Shown here: positions 1-7,439 of the stretch, in pieces
How the letters are laid out: each line of letters begins with the position of its first letter
Numbering within the stretch: position 1 is the first letter of the stretch
Assembly: GCA_003674045.1 (NCBI GenBank)
Contig: PENC01000020.1
Location: 1 to 64,000 of the forward strand
DNA: 64,000 nucleotides
Reading direction: 5' to 3'
Origin: Streptomyces griseocarneus
Lineage (GTDB): Bacteria > Actinomycetota > Actinomycetes > Streptomycetales > Streptomycetaceae
The notes under the pieces: model-generated
Told to the model about the DNA's origin: nothing
The model's database searches: none
Seen by the model: the letters and a program-made list of their open reading frames with translations, nothing else
Program-made: the position numbers and the translations under genes

Positions 1-212
1 ACGCCACCTCCCCCGTCACCGCCTTCGCGCTCTCCCGCCTCGCCGACCCCACCACCCTCCACCACACCCCCATCGGCATCTTCCGCAACACCCAACGCCC
101 CGTCTACGACACCCAGATGACCGACCAACTCGACACCGCCATCGAACAAAAAGGCAAGGGCGACCTCACCACCCTCCTCCACGGCAACGACACCTGGACC
201 GTCGTCGGCTGA
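1..212 (+). CDS. 2-oxoacid:ferredoxin oxidoreductase, beta subunit, C-terminal part
   Basis: Only the last 69 codons are inside the window, reading in frame from base 3 to a TGA at 210-212. The peptide contains FALSRLADP, then TPIGIFRNTQRPVYD, which is characteristic of the C-terminus of the KorB/PorB-type beta subunit of 2-oxoglutarate or pyruvate:ferredoxin oxidoreductase. That family binds thiamine diphosphate and passes electrons to ferredoxin. The catalytic and cofactor segments lie upstream and cannot be checked. No alpha subunit is visible; in Streptomyces it normally precedes the beta gene. The assignment rests on this C-terminal signature only. Confidence 0.72.
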   Translation, partial: ATSPVTAFALSRLADPTTLHHTPIGIFRNTQRPVYDTQMTDQLDTAIEQKGKGDLTTLLHGNDTWTVVG

Positions 213-257
213 CCGAGCCGACCGGACCGACGGCACGCACGATACGGAGGTGGCGCG

Positions 258-581
258 TTGCATCACGGCGCTGTGGGAACCATTGATCCGCCGAGACCCG
301 CTCCCGGGGACTCGCTTGCCGTCACGCATCCGCTCCACCCCCTGCGGGGGCGACGGTTGCGGGTGCGCAAGGTCCAGTACCGGGGCGGCGAGGACGTCCT
401 GGTCTGCGTCGGGGAGGACGGCGTCCCGGTGACCCTGCTGCGTTCCTGGACCGACCTCGCGGTGCGCTCGCCGCACGCGTCGCACGCGTCGCGCTTCGAG
501 GTGTCCAGCGGGGCGCTCGGGTCGCTGCGGAGCTCGCTGGAAGGGGTGATGAGCCGGTATATCGGGATGGGGGAGCAGTAA
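258..581 (+). CDS. DUF5372-like protein (possibly mobile-element associated)
   Basis: A 107-residue protein with a TTG start, chosen because GGAGG at 246-250 lies 7 nt upstream. Residues ~22-70 read VTHPLHPLRGRRLRVRKV, then a predicted beta-rich stretch ending in SWTDL, which resembles DUF5372 proteins (small proteins often found beside transposase or recombinase genes). No transposase or terminal repeats are visible here, so it may be a leftover of an element or a free-standing gene. The function is unknown. It precedes the MFS transporter by 150 bp and is probably not co-transcribed with it, because a promoter-like pair lies between them. Confidence 0.5.
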   Translation: MHHGAVGTIDPPRPAPGDSLAVTHPLHPLRGRRLRVRKVQYRGGEDVLVCVGEDGVPVTLLRSWTDLAVRSPHASHASRFEVSSGALGSLRSSLEGVMSRYIGMGEQ

Positions 582-663
582 TGCCGAATGGGTGTGCCAC
601 CTTGTATTGACCGCCGGCCGCCGTGACACCCGACACATCGCTTCTCGGCCGCCGAAACCGCCC

Positions 664-693
664 TTGACCAGCGGAACTTGGGGTCAGTATCCT
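664..693 (+). promoter_or_regulatory. Candidate sigma-70-type promoter for the MFS/mtnA unit
   Basis: TTGACC at 664-669 and TATCCT at 688-693 are separated by 18 nt and lie about 40 bp upstream of the MFS start codon at 732. This is read by eye only; no transcription start is known. Confidence 0.35.
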
Positions 694-731
694 CATTTCG
701 ATCGTGGTGGAAGTCGTAAAAAGGGTTTCGC

Positions 732-2090
732 ATGCCTGGGAATGACGACGAGAACCGAATCGACCGGGCCGTCGTCGACGCCGAACCGGCCCGTGAGCAA
801 TCCCGGGCCTCCAGAATTCTGATCGCCTGTGTGCGGGTCGTCCTGGGAATGGAATGGGAGCCCGTACTCGGCCGTGCCGCCGTCATCACCCTGGTCAGCG
901 GTGCCGCCTTCGCCACCTTCTGGAGCTACGTCGGCATCTGGGCCATCAAGGCGCTGGAGGCCACGCCCTCGCAGTTGAGCCTCACCTTTCTCGCCAATGC
1001 CGTGCTGAGTCCGCCCGCTGCGTGGATCGGGGGCTACCTCTCCGATCGCCACGGCCGCAAGCCGGTCCTGGTGTGCAGCACCGGTCTGCAGTCGCTGCTG
1101 ATCCTCTCGCTGTGGCTGACGGGGCATCACATCTGGTGGGGTCTCGGGCTGGTCGTCACCGCCGGGGTCGTCTGGGCGCCCGGCCGGTCGGCCATCAACG
1201 CCGTCGTCGCCGACGTCGTCCCGCCCGGACGCCGCGACCAGGCGTACGCGACGCTGCGCACCGCCAACAACCTCGGCGTGGTCGCGGGGCCGCCCTGCGC
1301 CGCCCTGCTCCTCGTCGTCGGCGGCTGGCCCGCGTTCCTCGTCGGGATCGCCCTGCTCGGTGCGTTGACCTGCCTGCTCGCGGTGCGCTTCCTGCCCGGT
1401 GGGCGGGGCGCGCGGAAGGAGGCGGAGCTGGGCCTCGCGACGACCTTGCGGGTCGTCGGCGTCGACAGGCCGTTCCTGCTGCTGCTCCTCGCCACACTGC
1501 TCGGCTTCATGGTCTACATGTCGTTCGAGACGGTGCTGCCCGTCGTCGCGGTGAGCTCCTTCCACATGGCGCCGGCCACCTGGGGCCTGCTCTACGCCGT
1601 CAACCCCGTGCTGGTGCTGTTGCTGCAGATCCGCCTGACCCGGTGGACCTCGGCCTGGCCGCCCGTCCTCACATTGACCGTCGGTGTCCTCCTGATGGGG
1701 CCGCCCTTCCTGCTGCTGCTCATGGGTTCCCCCACCGCGACGATCACCCTCGTCGTGATCGTCTTCGCCTTCGGGGAGATGCTGTGGGTGCCGACGATCC
1801 AGACCCTCATCTCCGGACTGGCGCCGTCCCATCTGCACGGTGCCTACATGGGCGGCTACACGAGCAGCCAATTGCTGGCCTGGATGATTGCGCCGATGAC
1901 CGGGCTGCAATTGCACGACGTTCTCGGCGACCGGGCCATCTGGCTGTTCTTCGCGGGCCTTTCCGTCGTGAGCGTGGCCTCGGGTCTCGTCGCCGTACGC
2001 GGAATGAGCAGGCGTGCGGCCGACCCCGGTGCGCCGTCCGCGACCGGGAATTCCGCGGGTGTCGCACCCGCGGACACCAGCCGATCCTGA
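732..2090 (+). CDS. MFS transporter (probable drug/metabolite efflux)
   Basis: A 452-residue major facilitator protein with about 12 hydrophobic segments. The loop 2-3 signature appears as GGYLSDRHGRKPVL near residue ~100. The N-terminus (about 35 residues) and C-terminus (about 30 residues, Ala/Pro/Ser-rich) are hydrophilic and probably cytoplasmic. It is followed after 54 nt by mtnA on the same strand, so the two may be co-transcribed. Its position at the edge of the NRPS/PKS-methionine salvage cluster makes export of the cluster product, and possibly self-resistance, a reasonable inference. The substrate cannot be deduced. Multidrug efflux unrelated to the cluster is the alternative. Confidence 0.8.
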   Translation: MPGNDDENRIDRAVVDAEPAREQSRASRILIACVRVVLGMEWEPVLGRAAVITLVSGAAFATFWSYVGIWAIKALEATPSQLSLTFLANAVLSPPAAWIGGYLSDRHGRKPVLVCSTGLQSLLILSLWLTGHHIWWGLGLVVTAGVVWAPGRSAINAVVADVVPPGRRDQAYATLRTANNLGVVAGPPCAALLLVVGGWPAFLVGIALLGALTCLLAVRFLPGGRGARKEAELGLATTLRVVGVDRPFLLLLLATLLGFMVYMSFETVLPVVAVSSFHMAPATWGLLYAVNPVLVLLLQIRLTRWTSAWPPVLTLTVGVLLMGPPFLLLLMGSPTATITLVVIVFAFGEMLWVPTIQTLISGLAPSHLHGAYMGGYTSSQLLAWMIAPMTGLQLHDVLGDRAIWLFFAGLSVVSVASGLVAVRGMSRRAADPGAPSATGNSAGVAPADTSRS

Positions 2091-2144
2091 CAACCCCTCG
2101 AAATCCTCTCGGCACCCTGATGTCCTCGCACTCCGGAGCACGCC

Positions 2145-3176
2145 ATGAAACAAGAACTGCGCGCCGTCGAATGGACCGGAAACGGTCTTTCGCTGATCGA
2201 CCAGACGGCCCTGCCGCACGAGCTGCGACGCGTGGCGGTCCGTGATGTCGACGCTCTGGTCGACGCCATCGTGCGACTCGTCGTCCGGGGCGCCCCGGCG
2301 ATCGGCGCGGCGGGCGCCTACGGGGTCGCGGTCGCCCTCCTGGAAGGGGAGCGCCGCGGTTGGGGCCGGACGGAGCTGGACGCCGCCGTCGAGCGCGTCC
2401 GTGACGCCCGGCCGACCGCCGTCAACCTGGCGGTGTGCGTGGACCGGGTCGCGCCGCTGGTCGACCGGGGTCTCGACGCGGTGCTGGCGGAGGCCCACGC
2501 GATCGTCGGCGAGGACCTGCGGGCCAACCACGACATGGCCGTGCACGGCGCCGACTGGCTGGTCGAACGTGTCGCCGTGGGGCGTCCGTTGCGCCTGCTG
2601 ACCCATTGCAACACCGGCGCCCTGGCCACGGCGGGCTGGGGCACCGCGCTCGGTGTCGTCCGCGAACTGCACCGCCGCGGCCTGGTCGAGGTCGTCCACG
2701 CCGACGAGACCCGCCCCCTGCTCCAGGGAGCCCGCCTGACCGCCTGGGAGCTCGCCCACGAGGGCATCCCACACTACGTCCAGGCGGACGGGGCCGCCGC
2801 CGCGACGATCCTGCGGGGCGAGGTGGACGCGGCCGTCGTGGGCGCCGACCGCATCGCCGCCAACGGGGACACGGCCAACAAGATCGGCACTGTGGGCGTG
2901 GCCCTGGCCTGTGCCTACGCGGGTGTCCCGTTCATGGTGGCGGCGCCCACCACCACGGTCGACCTGGACACGGCCAGTGGCGCGGACATCCCCATCGAGA
3001 TGCGTGACGGGGCCGAGGTCCTTCAGTGGGCGGGCGTCCGCACCGCGCCGGCGGGTTCGCGCGGGCACAACCCCGCCTTCGACGTCACACCGGGCACGCT
3101 GGTGAGCGCGCTCGTCACGGAACGCGGTGTGCTCGAAGTGGCGGCGGGCCGGCTCCCCGGGGACCACTTGCGGTAA
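2145..3176 (+). CDS. mtnA: S-methyl-5-thioribose-1-phosphate isomerase
   Basis: A 343-residue enzyme of the eIF2B-related isomerase family. It converts 5-methylthioribose-1-phosphate to 5-methylthioribulose-1-phosphate, the second step of MTA salvage. Visible signatures are VVRGAPAIGAAGAYG near residue 46, the catalytic cysteine in LTHCNTGALATAGWG near ~156, and the catalytic aspartate in VGADRIAANGDTANKIGT near ~234. Length is normal. The start ATG has CCGGAGC a few bases upstream. It converges on mtnB across an 85-bp gap. With mtnP, mtnB, mtnC and mtnD in the same locus, the family call is well supported. Confidence 0.95.
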   Translation: MKQELRAVEWTGNGLSLIDQTALPHELRRVAVRDVDALVDAIVRLVVRGAPAIGAAGAYGVAVALLEGERRGWGRTELDAAVERVRDARPTAVNLAVCVDRVAPLVDRGLDAVLAEAHAIVGEDLRANHDMAVHGADWLVERVAVGRPLRLLTHCNTGALATAGWGTALGVVRELHRRGLVEVVHADETRPLLQGARLTAWELAHEGIPHYVQADGAAAATILRGEVDAAVVGADRIAANGDTANKIGTVGVALACAYAGVPFMVAAPTTTVDLDTASGADIPIEMRDGAEVLQWAGVRTAPAGSRGHNPAFDVTPGTLVSALVTERGVLEVAAGRLPGDHLR

Positions 3177-3261
3177 CGGGTACGGCCCCCGCCGGCCGGT
3201 ATCCGCCGGACAGCGCCGGGGACCGAGCCCGTGGGCGGCAACGGGCCGTCCCCCGCAGGGA

Positions 3262-3876
3262 TCAGGTGGCGGAGGCCAGTTCGAGTTCCAGGAGCCACTC
3301 CACGACCTCCGTGTGGTGACGTGCCTGGCGTGGACCGGCACCCCAGACGTAGAGGCCGTGCCCGGCGACGAGCACCGCCGGCATGCGGGGGTCCCGCGCC
3401 GCCTCCAGCCGGTCGCCGAGCACCCGCATGTCCTGGCTGTTGGCGATGACCGGCAGCGTGACCTCCTGGTCGTGGGCGGGCTGCCCGAGGCCCTTGAGCA
3501 TCTCCAGATCCTTGAGGACGACGCCTGCCGGGTGCCGTCGGCCCATTGCCACCGCGGCGACCGTGTGCACGTGCACGACCGCGCCGGCGCCGGTCAGCCG
3601 GACCACCCGGGCGTGCAGGGCGGCTTCGGCGGAGGGCTTGCCTCCGTCGACGGCGGACCCGTCGCCGTCCACCAGGACCACGTCGGAGGGCGTGAGTTCG
3701 CTCTTGTCGAGGCCGCTCGCGGTCACGGCGAGGCGCAGCGGATCGCGGCTCGTCACGACCGACAGGTTGCCGGCGGTGCCGCGCATCCAGCCGAAGGAGG
3801 CGAAGCGGGCGGCCTCCGCGGCCAGTACGGCTCCCGCCTGCTCCACGTTCAGGGCGCTGTCGGCGGTTTCGGTCAC
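3262..3876 (-). CDS. mtnB: Methylthioribulose-1-phosphate dehydratase
   Basis: A 204-residue class II aldolase-family zinc enzyme. It dehydrates methylthioribulose-1-phosphate to 2,3-diketo-5-methylthiopentyl-1-phosphate. Seen in the sequence are GWMRGTAGNLSV near residue 30, the HVHTVAAVAMGRRHP segment with the His-x-His zinc pair, and the later VAGHGLYVWG histidine. The GTG start overlaps the mtnC stop in a GTGA, so it is translationally coupled as the last gene of mtnD-mtnC-mtnB. A longer reading frame continues upstream through mtnC in a shadow frame; the coupled GTG and the family length fix the start here. Class II aldolases include fuculose aldolases, but the neighbours make MtnB the clear choice. 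Confidence 0.93.
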   Translation of the reverse strand: MTETADSALNVEQAGAVLAAEAARFASFGWMRGTAGNLSVVTSRDPLRLAVTASGLDKSELTPSDVVLVDGDGSAVDGGKPSAEAALHARVVRLTGAGAVVHVHTVAAVAMGRRHPAGVVLKDLEMLKGLGQPAHDQEVTLPVIANSQDMRVLGDRLEAARDPRMPAVLVAGHGLYVWGAGPRQARHHTEVVEWLLELELASAT

Positions 3877-4598
3877 GGGGTGCTCCTTGAGGTGGTGATC
3901 TCGAGGTCGGCGAACGAGCCCGCGCCGGGATGTCCGCCGCCGCCCTGCGCGTAGTAGGGCTCGCCGGGACGCCGGATCCCGGCCGTGAGCCAGCCCGCCG
4001 CGTGGGCGGCGTCCAGCTCGGCGGGACGGTCGGAGAGGAAGAGGGTGCGGTCCGGGGCCGTGCCGATGGCCTCGGTGATCGCGCGGTAGGAGCCGGGGGA
4101 CTGCTTGGGCCCGGCGTTCTCGGTGTCGTACAGGCCGTCGACCAGCGGCAGCAGGTCGCCTTCCGCGCTGTGGCCGAACCAGGAGCGCTGGGCGGCCACC
4201 GAGCCCGAGGAGTAGACGTGCAGTCGTACGCCGTCCGCGTGCCAGCGGCGCAGGGCGGGTACCACGTCGTCGTAGAAGTGCGAGACCAGCTCGCCCCGGG
4301 CGAAGCCCTCGGACCAGACGATGCCCTGGAGGGTCTTCAAGGGCGTCGCCTTGCGGTCCTCGTCCAGCCAGGAGTTGAGGGCCTCCTCGACGCGCTTCGC
4401 GTCCGCGCCGGGCTCGTCGAGGAGTTCGCGCACCTGGCCGACCGCCCGCCGGACCTCGGGCTCGTCGGCGCGCTCGGTCAGCAGCTCGCCGAACCGCTCG
4501 CGCGAGTAGGGGTAGAGCACGTCGGTCACGAACCCCGTGGCGCTCGTGGTGCCCTCGATGTCGAGGACGACGCTGTCGGCGGTGAAGCGCAGGGTCAT
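3873..4598 (-). CDS. mtnC: Enolase-phosphatase E1 (acireductone synthase)
   Basis: A 241-residue HAD-superfamily enzyme that enolises and then dephosphorylates diketomethylthiopentyl phosphate to give the acireductone. HAD motifs are visible in order: VVLDIEGTTSA (nucleophile Asp near residue 13), VYSSGS (motif II), the lysine in AGPKQSP, and LFLSDRPAELDAA (motif IV). The DIEGTT version of motif I is typical of MtnC. Its ATG overlaps the mtnD stop and its stop overlaps the mtnB start, both by 4 nt, so the three genes form one tightly coupled operon reading leftward. Confidence 0.95.
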   Translation of the reverse strand: MTLRFTADSVVLDIEGTTSATGFVTDVLYPYSRERFGELLTERADEPEVRRAVGQVRELLDEPGADAKRVEEALNSWLDEDRKATPLKTLQGIVWSEGFARGELVSHFYDDVVPALRRWHADGVRLHVYSSGSVAAQRSWFGHSAEGDLLPLVDGLYDTENAGPKQSPGSYRAITEAIGTAPDRTLFLSDRPAELDAAHAAGWLTAGIRRPGEPYYAQGGGGHPGAGSFADLEITTSRSTP

Positions 4599-5188
4599 GC
4601 GGCCCGTCCCGGGCGCCCGGCGTGGATCTCGTCGAAGCCGGGGAAACGGCCGGCGATGCCGCTGCCGGTGAAGGTGCCGATCCAGCCGTCCTCCTCGTGG
4701 AAGAAGCGGATCGCGGTGAAGGACGGCTCGGTGCCCATGTCGAACCAGTGCGTGGTGCCGCGCGGGACGCCCAGCAGATCGCCCTTCTCGCAGTGCACGG
4801 CGTGCACTTCACCGTTCACGTGCAGGTAGAAGACGCCCGCGCCCGCGACGAAGAAGCGGACCTCGTCGTCATCGTCGTGCGTGTGCTCGCTGAGGAACTT
4901 CTCGCGGGCGGCCCGCGCCTTCTCGCGCCACCCGGGCGTGCCGTCCGGGTGCAGCGTCGCCACGTCGACGGTGACGAAGCCCTCCTCGGCGTTCAGCGCG
5001 TCGACCTCCGTGCGGTAGGCGGCGAGGACGGCCTCGGGACCGGCGTCGGCGGGGACGTCGTCGCGGACCGGCCACTGCTCGTACCGCACGCCGATCGGTG
5101 CCAGCGCCGTGGCGATGGCGGCGGGGTCGCTGGTGCGGCGGAGGACGGTCTCCGGGCCGGCTTCGGGCCACGTGATCAGCAGCGTCAT
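4595..5188 (-). CDS. mtnD: Acireductone dioxygenase
   Basis: A 197-residue cupin that oxidises the acireductone with O2. The Fe form yields 4-methylthio-2-oxobutyrate plus formate; the Ni form takes an off-pathway route that releases CO. The metal ligands are visible as EHTHDDDDEVRFF (His, His, Glu) and the later TTHWFDMG histidine. The ATG at 5188 was chosen over longer in-frame candidates because GGAGCTC sits just upstream and the protein then begins MTLLITWPEAG, as relatives do. It is first gene of the leftward mtnDCB operon and diverges from the NRPS gene across 435 bp that holds two palindromes. Confidence 0.94.
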   Translation of the reverse strand: MTLLITWPEAGPETVLRRTSDPAAIATALAPIGVRYEQWPVRDDVPADAGPEAVLAAYRTEVDALNAEEGFVTVDVATLHPDGTPGWREKARAAREKFLSEHTHDDDDEVRFFVAGAGVFYLHVNGEVHAVHCEKGDLLGVPRGTTHWFDMGTEPSFTAIRFFHEEDGWIGTFTGSGIAGRFPGFDEIHAGRPGRAA

Positions 5189-5349
5189 GAGAGCTCCAGT
5201 AGTCCAGACGGTGGACGGATCGTAACCCGGCACCGACCCGTCCCGGAGCGTGGCGAACGTCATCGGCGGTTGTGCGAACAGCGTGCCGAAGTATCCCGGA
5301 AGGGAAGTGAGTGGTGGATGCATGCGATTGGTGAACGAGTAACTGCCCG

Positions 5350-5374
5350 CGCTTTCTCGCGTCGTGAGAAAGCG
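5350..5374. promoter_or_regulatory. Inverted repeat with 9-bp arms in the mtnD-NRPS divergent region
   Basis: CGCTTTCTC and GAGAAAGCG are perfect inverted copies separated by 7 nt. The element lies about 160 bp upstream of mtnD and 250 bp upstream of the NRPS start. It could be an operator for the divergent promoters or an RNA hairpin in the mtnD leader; no regulator gene is nearby to match it to. Confidence 0.45.
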
Positions 5375-5429
5375 TTGTTCCGGTCAACGTGGAGAAATGT
5401 GGCGGAAACGTGGTGGTGCGGGCGGGGTC

Positions 5430-5458
5430 CAGTTATCTGATGCAGCATCAGATAACTG
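5430..5458. promoter_or_regulatory. Near-perfect 29-bp palindrome, likely operator of the cluster
   Basis: CAGTTATCTGATGC is followed by a single A and then its exact inverse GCATCAGATAACTG. The arms are 14 bp each. The AT-rich arms stand out from the GC-rich surroundings. The site is 165 bp upstream of the NRPS start and 241 bp upstream of mtnD, so one bound regulator could control both divergent units. No Rho-independent terminator logic applies, since there is no T-tract and no loop. The rest of the 435-bp intergenic stretch (5189-5623) shows no coding potential. Confidence 0.6.
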
Positions 5459-5623
5459 CCTTTGCGGGGGAGTCGCAGGTCAGATGTCTTGTCGGTGTGA
5501 ACCTCCGGCGTGACGCCTGACATAGCTATTGCCATTGACAAGGCAAGGCGGGCCGCGATGGACTGCGAGCGATCAACACCAGGTCACGTACGGATGAAGT
5601 GCGCTCACCCCGAGGGAAATTGG

Positions 5624-7435
5624 ATGATCGACCAGAAGTCGGCCCCCTCCCAGGAAAACTCCACCGCCTGCCTGCACGACCTTTTCGCGGAATACGCGGC
5701 CGCGGCACCCGACGCGGTCGCCGTGGTCCACGGCGACCGGTCCGTGACGTACGGCGAACTGGGCGGGCTGGCCCGGCGGCTCGCGGCGCGGCTCCGGGCC
5801 CAGGGGGTCGGCCCGGACGTGGTCGTGGGGCTCTATGCGGAGCGCTCCGTCGAGATGATCGTGGGTGCCCTGGGCATCCTCGAAGCGGGCGGCGCCTACC
5901 TGCCGTTGCGCACCGACGACCCGGTGGACCGGGTCTCCTTCATCCTCGCCGACTCCGGCGCCGGCGTCGTGGTCACGTCCCGCGCCACGCACGAGCGGCT
6001 GCGCGACTTCACGGGCGTCCGACTGCTCGCCGAGGCGCCCGGCGGCGACGAGGCCGACGGTGGACCGGCCGTCCCCGACGCCCCCGTGGTCCGGGCGAAC
6101 CCCGAGAACCTCGCGTATGTCATCTACACCTCCGGCACCACCGGTGCCCCCAAGGGTGTCGCCGTCCCGCACCGCGCGGCCCGCCGCATCCTGCGGACCG
6201 GGATCTACGGCGACTTCGACGCCGGCCAGACCTTCCTCCAGGCGTGCCCCCTGTCGTTCGACGCGTCCGTCCTGGAGGTCTGGGGCTCGCTGACCAACGG
6301 CGCGCGGCTCGTCCTGCTGCCGGACGCCCGGGTCTCCGCCGAGGCGATCATGGCCGCGGTGCGCCGCCACGACGTCACCACCCTGTGGCTCACGCCCACC
6401 CTGTTCAATCAGATCGTCGACCTCGGCATGCTCGCCGGTACCCCGCTGCGCCAGATCGTCGTGGGCGGCGAGGTGCTGTCGACGTCCCACCTCGCCGAGG
6501 CGATGCGGACGACCGACATCCGCTTCTCCAACGGCTACGGACCCACCGAGGCGGGCGTCTTCACCTGCGTCCGCCTCTTCGAGGAGGCCGACCTGGCCTT
6601 CTCGCCGCCCCCGGTCGGCGCGCCCCTGCCCGGTACCGCGGTCCGGGTGCTGGACGAGGAGATGCGTCCGCTGCCCGACGGCGAGCTCGGTGAGCTCTAC
6701 ATCGGCGGCGACGCCCTGGCCCACGGATACCACCGGCGGCCGGACCTCACCGCCAAGGCCTTCGTCGAGAACCCTTTCCCGGACCTGCCCGGCGCGGTCC
6801 TCTACCGCTCCGGCGACCTCGCCCGCGTCCTGCCGGGCGGCCTGATCCAGGTCGTCGGCCGTATCGACACCCAGGTGAAGATCCGCGGCAACCGTGTCGA
6901 ACTCGGCGAGGTCGAGGCCGCTCTCCTGGCGGACCCGAGCGTGCGCCAGGCCGCCGTGGTCGACCGGCAGAACGGCGCCGAGCGGGTGCTGGCCGCCCAT
7001 GTCGTCCCGGCCGAGGGCGCCACGCCCACCGTGTCGGACCTGCGCCGGCGACTGGCCGAGACCCTGCCGGACTACATGGTCCCGTCCGAGTTCTTCCGCA
7101 TCGGCGAGGTGCCCCTGACCCGCAACGGCAAGGCCGACCGCGCCGCGCTCCGCGAGGGTGTCGCGGGCGCCGAACGGCTCGAACTCGGCGTCGCCTTCCT
7201 GTCCGCGGCCGACGAGCTCGAGGAACTGATCGGCCGGGTCTGGTCCGAGGTCCTCGACCTGCCCCGGGTCGGCATGGACGACAACTACTTCGACCTGGGC
7301 GGCACCTCGATCTCGATCAAGAAGGCGCAGCTGCGGCTCCAGAGCGAGCTGGACATCGTACTGCCCGTCGCCGCGCTCTACGAGTACACGACGGTCCGTC
7401 AGCTGGCCGAGGCCATAGCGAACTCCGAGGTATGA
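5624..7435 (+). CDS. NRPS adenylation-thiolation didomain protein
   Basis: A 603-residue protein with an adenylation domain (about residues 15-510) and a carrier domain, with no condensation or thioesterase domain. Core motifs are visible: YVIYTSGTTGAPKGV (A3), NGYGPTEAG (A5), YRSGDLAR (A7), GRIDTQVKIRGNRVELGEVE (A8), and NGKADR (A10 lysine). The carrier site is YFDLGGTSIS with the phosphopantetheine serine near residue 562. By eye the ten specificity positions read D-A-L-W-V-G-G-V-F-K, which looks like aliphatic (Val-type) pockets; this is not a computed prediction. The start at 5624 was chosen for GAGGGAA 5 nt upstream and because the family N-terminus begins there. The PKS gene starts 4 nt after the stop, so the aminoacyl-carrier likely feeds that ketosynthase. 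Confidence 0.92.
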   Translation: MIDQKSAPSQENSTACLHDLFAEYAAAAPDAVAVVHGDRSVTYGELGGLARRLAARLRAQGVGPDVVVGLYAERSVEMIVGALGILEAGGAYLPLRTDDPVDRVSFILADSGAGVVVTSRATHERLRDFTGVRLLAEAPGGDEADGGPAVPDAPVVRANPENLAYVIYTSGTTGAPKGVAVPHRAARRILRTGIYGDFDAGQTFLQACPLSFDASVLEVWGSLTNGARLVLLPDARVSAEAIMAAVRRHDVTTLWLTPTLFNQIVDLGMLAGTPLRQIVVGGEVLSTSHLAEAMRTTDIRFSNGYGPTEAGVFTCVRLFEEADLAFSPPPVGAPLPGTAVRVLDEEMRPLPDGELGELYIGGDALAHGYHRRPDLTAKAFVENPFPDLPGAVLYRSGDLARVLPGGLIQVVGRIDTQVKIRGNRVELGEVEAALLADPSVRQAAVVDRQNGAERVLAAHVVPAEGATPTVSDLRRRLAETLPDYMVPSEFFRIGEVPLTRNGKADRAALREGVAGAERLELGVAFLSAADELEELIGRVWSEVLDLPRVGMDDNYFDLGGTSISIKKAQLRLQSELDIVLPVAALYEYTTVRQLAEAIANSEV

Positions 7436-7439
7436 GCAC

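Noticed and set aside
693..3341. An 882-codon open frame on the minus strand
   Set aside because: It is antisense to the MFS and mtnA genes, is Arg/Gly/Asp-rich without any family motif, and follows from the GC3 bias of the coding strand.
5510..5623. N-terminal extension of the NRPS protein
   Set aside because: The extra 38 residues are not conserved-looking, whereas GAGGGAA stands 5 nt before the ATG at 5624.
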